From Clostridia bacterium (GTDB taxonomy: Bacteria > Bacillota > Clostridia > Oscillospirales > CAG-272): a stretch of DNA of 5,919 nt. The notes below the pieces were generated by a model. That model was not told the origin of the DNA, did no database searches, and saw nothing but the letters and a program-made list of their open reading frames with translations. Location: assembly GCA_017621015.1 (NCBI GenBank), contig JAGAUC010000028.1, forward strand, positions 1-5,919, in the 5' to 3' direction. Below, piece by piece: positions 5,787 to 5,919 of the stretch (positions within the stretch are counted from its first letter, which is position 1; every line of letters begins with the position of its first letter). The translations under genes were made by a program, and so were the position numbers.

Positions 5787-5919
5787 ATGAAAAAAACGCA
5801 GATTCTTATGACGCTTCATCTGGCACTTTGGATGGTGATTGGTCTTACGCTGCACGCGGCGGCCTATATCGATCCGAGTGTAGTTTCAGGACTTCTGGTC
5901 TCGGTGGCGGGCGCCGTGG
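5787..5919 (+). CDS. Small exported or membrane protein with YIDPS motif, 5' part only
   Basis: The first 44 codons are visible and the rest lies beyond the window. The product begins MKKTQ, runs through a hydrophobic stretch (about residues 6-22) and reaches LHAAA-YIDPS (22-31), which reads as a signal peptide with cleavage after H-A-A or A-A-A. A second hydrophobic stretch begins after it (VVSGLLVSVAGAV, 32-44). I associate short clostridial proteins with an AYIDPS start to the mature region and a following transmembrane helix with YidC-type and polysaccharide loci. This is memory of a pattern, and no function is known to me. It lies 13 nt after the fusion gene with a strong ribosome binding site, so it belongs to the same operon. 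It could be an accessory subunit or the N-terminus of a longer membrane protein. Confidence 0.75.
   Translation, partial: MKKTQILMTLHLALWMVIGLTLHAAAYIDPSVVSGLLVSVAGAV

Overview
The window looks like chromosomal DNA from a Gram-positive anaerobe of the class Clostridia (Bacillota), plausibly a gut Oscillospirales/Lachnospirales-type lineage. This is inferred from protein style, not from a marker gene. The evidence is a RadC-like protein opening with HEGHRQRMRDKF, a clostridial YidC helical hairpin, a CwlD-type amidase, strong GGAGG-type ribosome binding sites and canonical sigma-A promoters. No rRNA, tRNA, CRISPR array, insertion sequence or integrase was seen.

Layout. (1) Positions 1-269, minus strand: the 5' end of radA, cut by the window edge. 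(2) Positions 270-379: a short divergent intergenic region with a strong radA promoter whose -10 box lies inside a perfect 11-bp inverted repeat. (3) Positions 380-1111, plus strand: a RadC-family JAB/MPN protein. (4) Positions 1099-1830, minus strand: a membrane-anchored N-acetylmuramoyl-L-alanine amidase (CwlD-like), convergent with radC and overlapping it by 13 bp. (5) Positions 1831-1975: a second divergent region with back-to-back promoters. (6) Positions 1976 to beyond 5919, plus strand: an apparent operon of three envelope genes. These are a five-helix membrane protein with an extracellular sulfatase/alkaline-phosphatase-superfamily domain (LtaS-like architecture), a 693-residue protein joining a YidC/Oxa1 insertase domain to a CDP-glycerol glycerophosphotransferase (TagB/TagF-type) domain, and the start of a small exported or membrane protein with a YIDPS motif after its signal peptide.

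How the genes may work together. radA and radC are housekeeping or recombination-associated genes, and the amidase is a wall hydrolase. The operon in (6) is the most interesting part. A cytoplasmic polyol-phosphate transferase is covalently attached to a membrane insertase domain and lies next to an extracytoplasmic phosphotransferase or hydrolase and a small membrane protein. I infer an envelope-polymer modification or assembly module (teichoic-acid-like or phosphopolyol-decorated glycan). Domain identities are read from motifs; substrate and product are not determined by the sequence.
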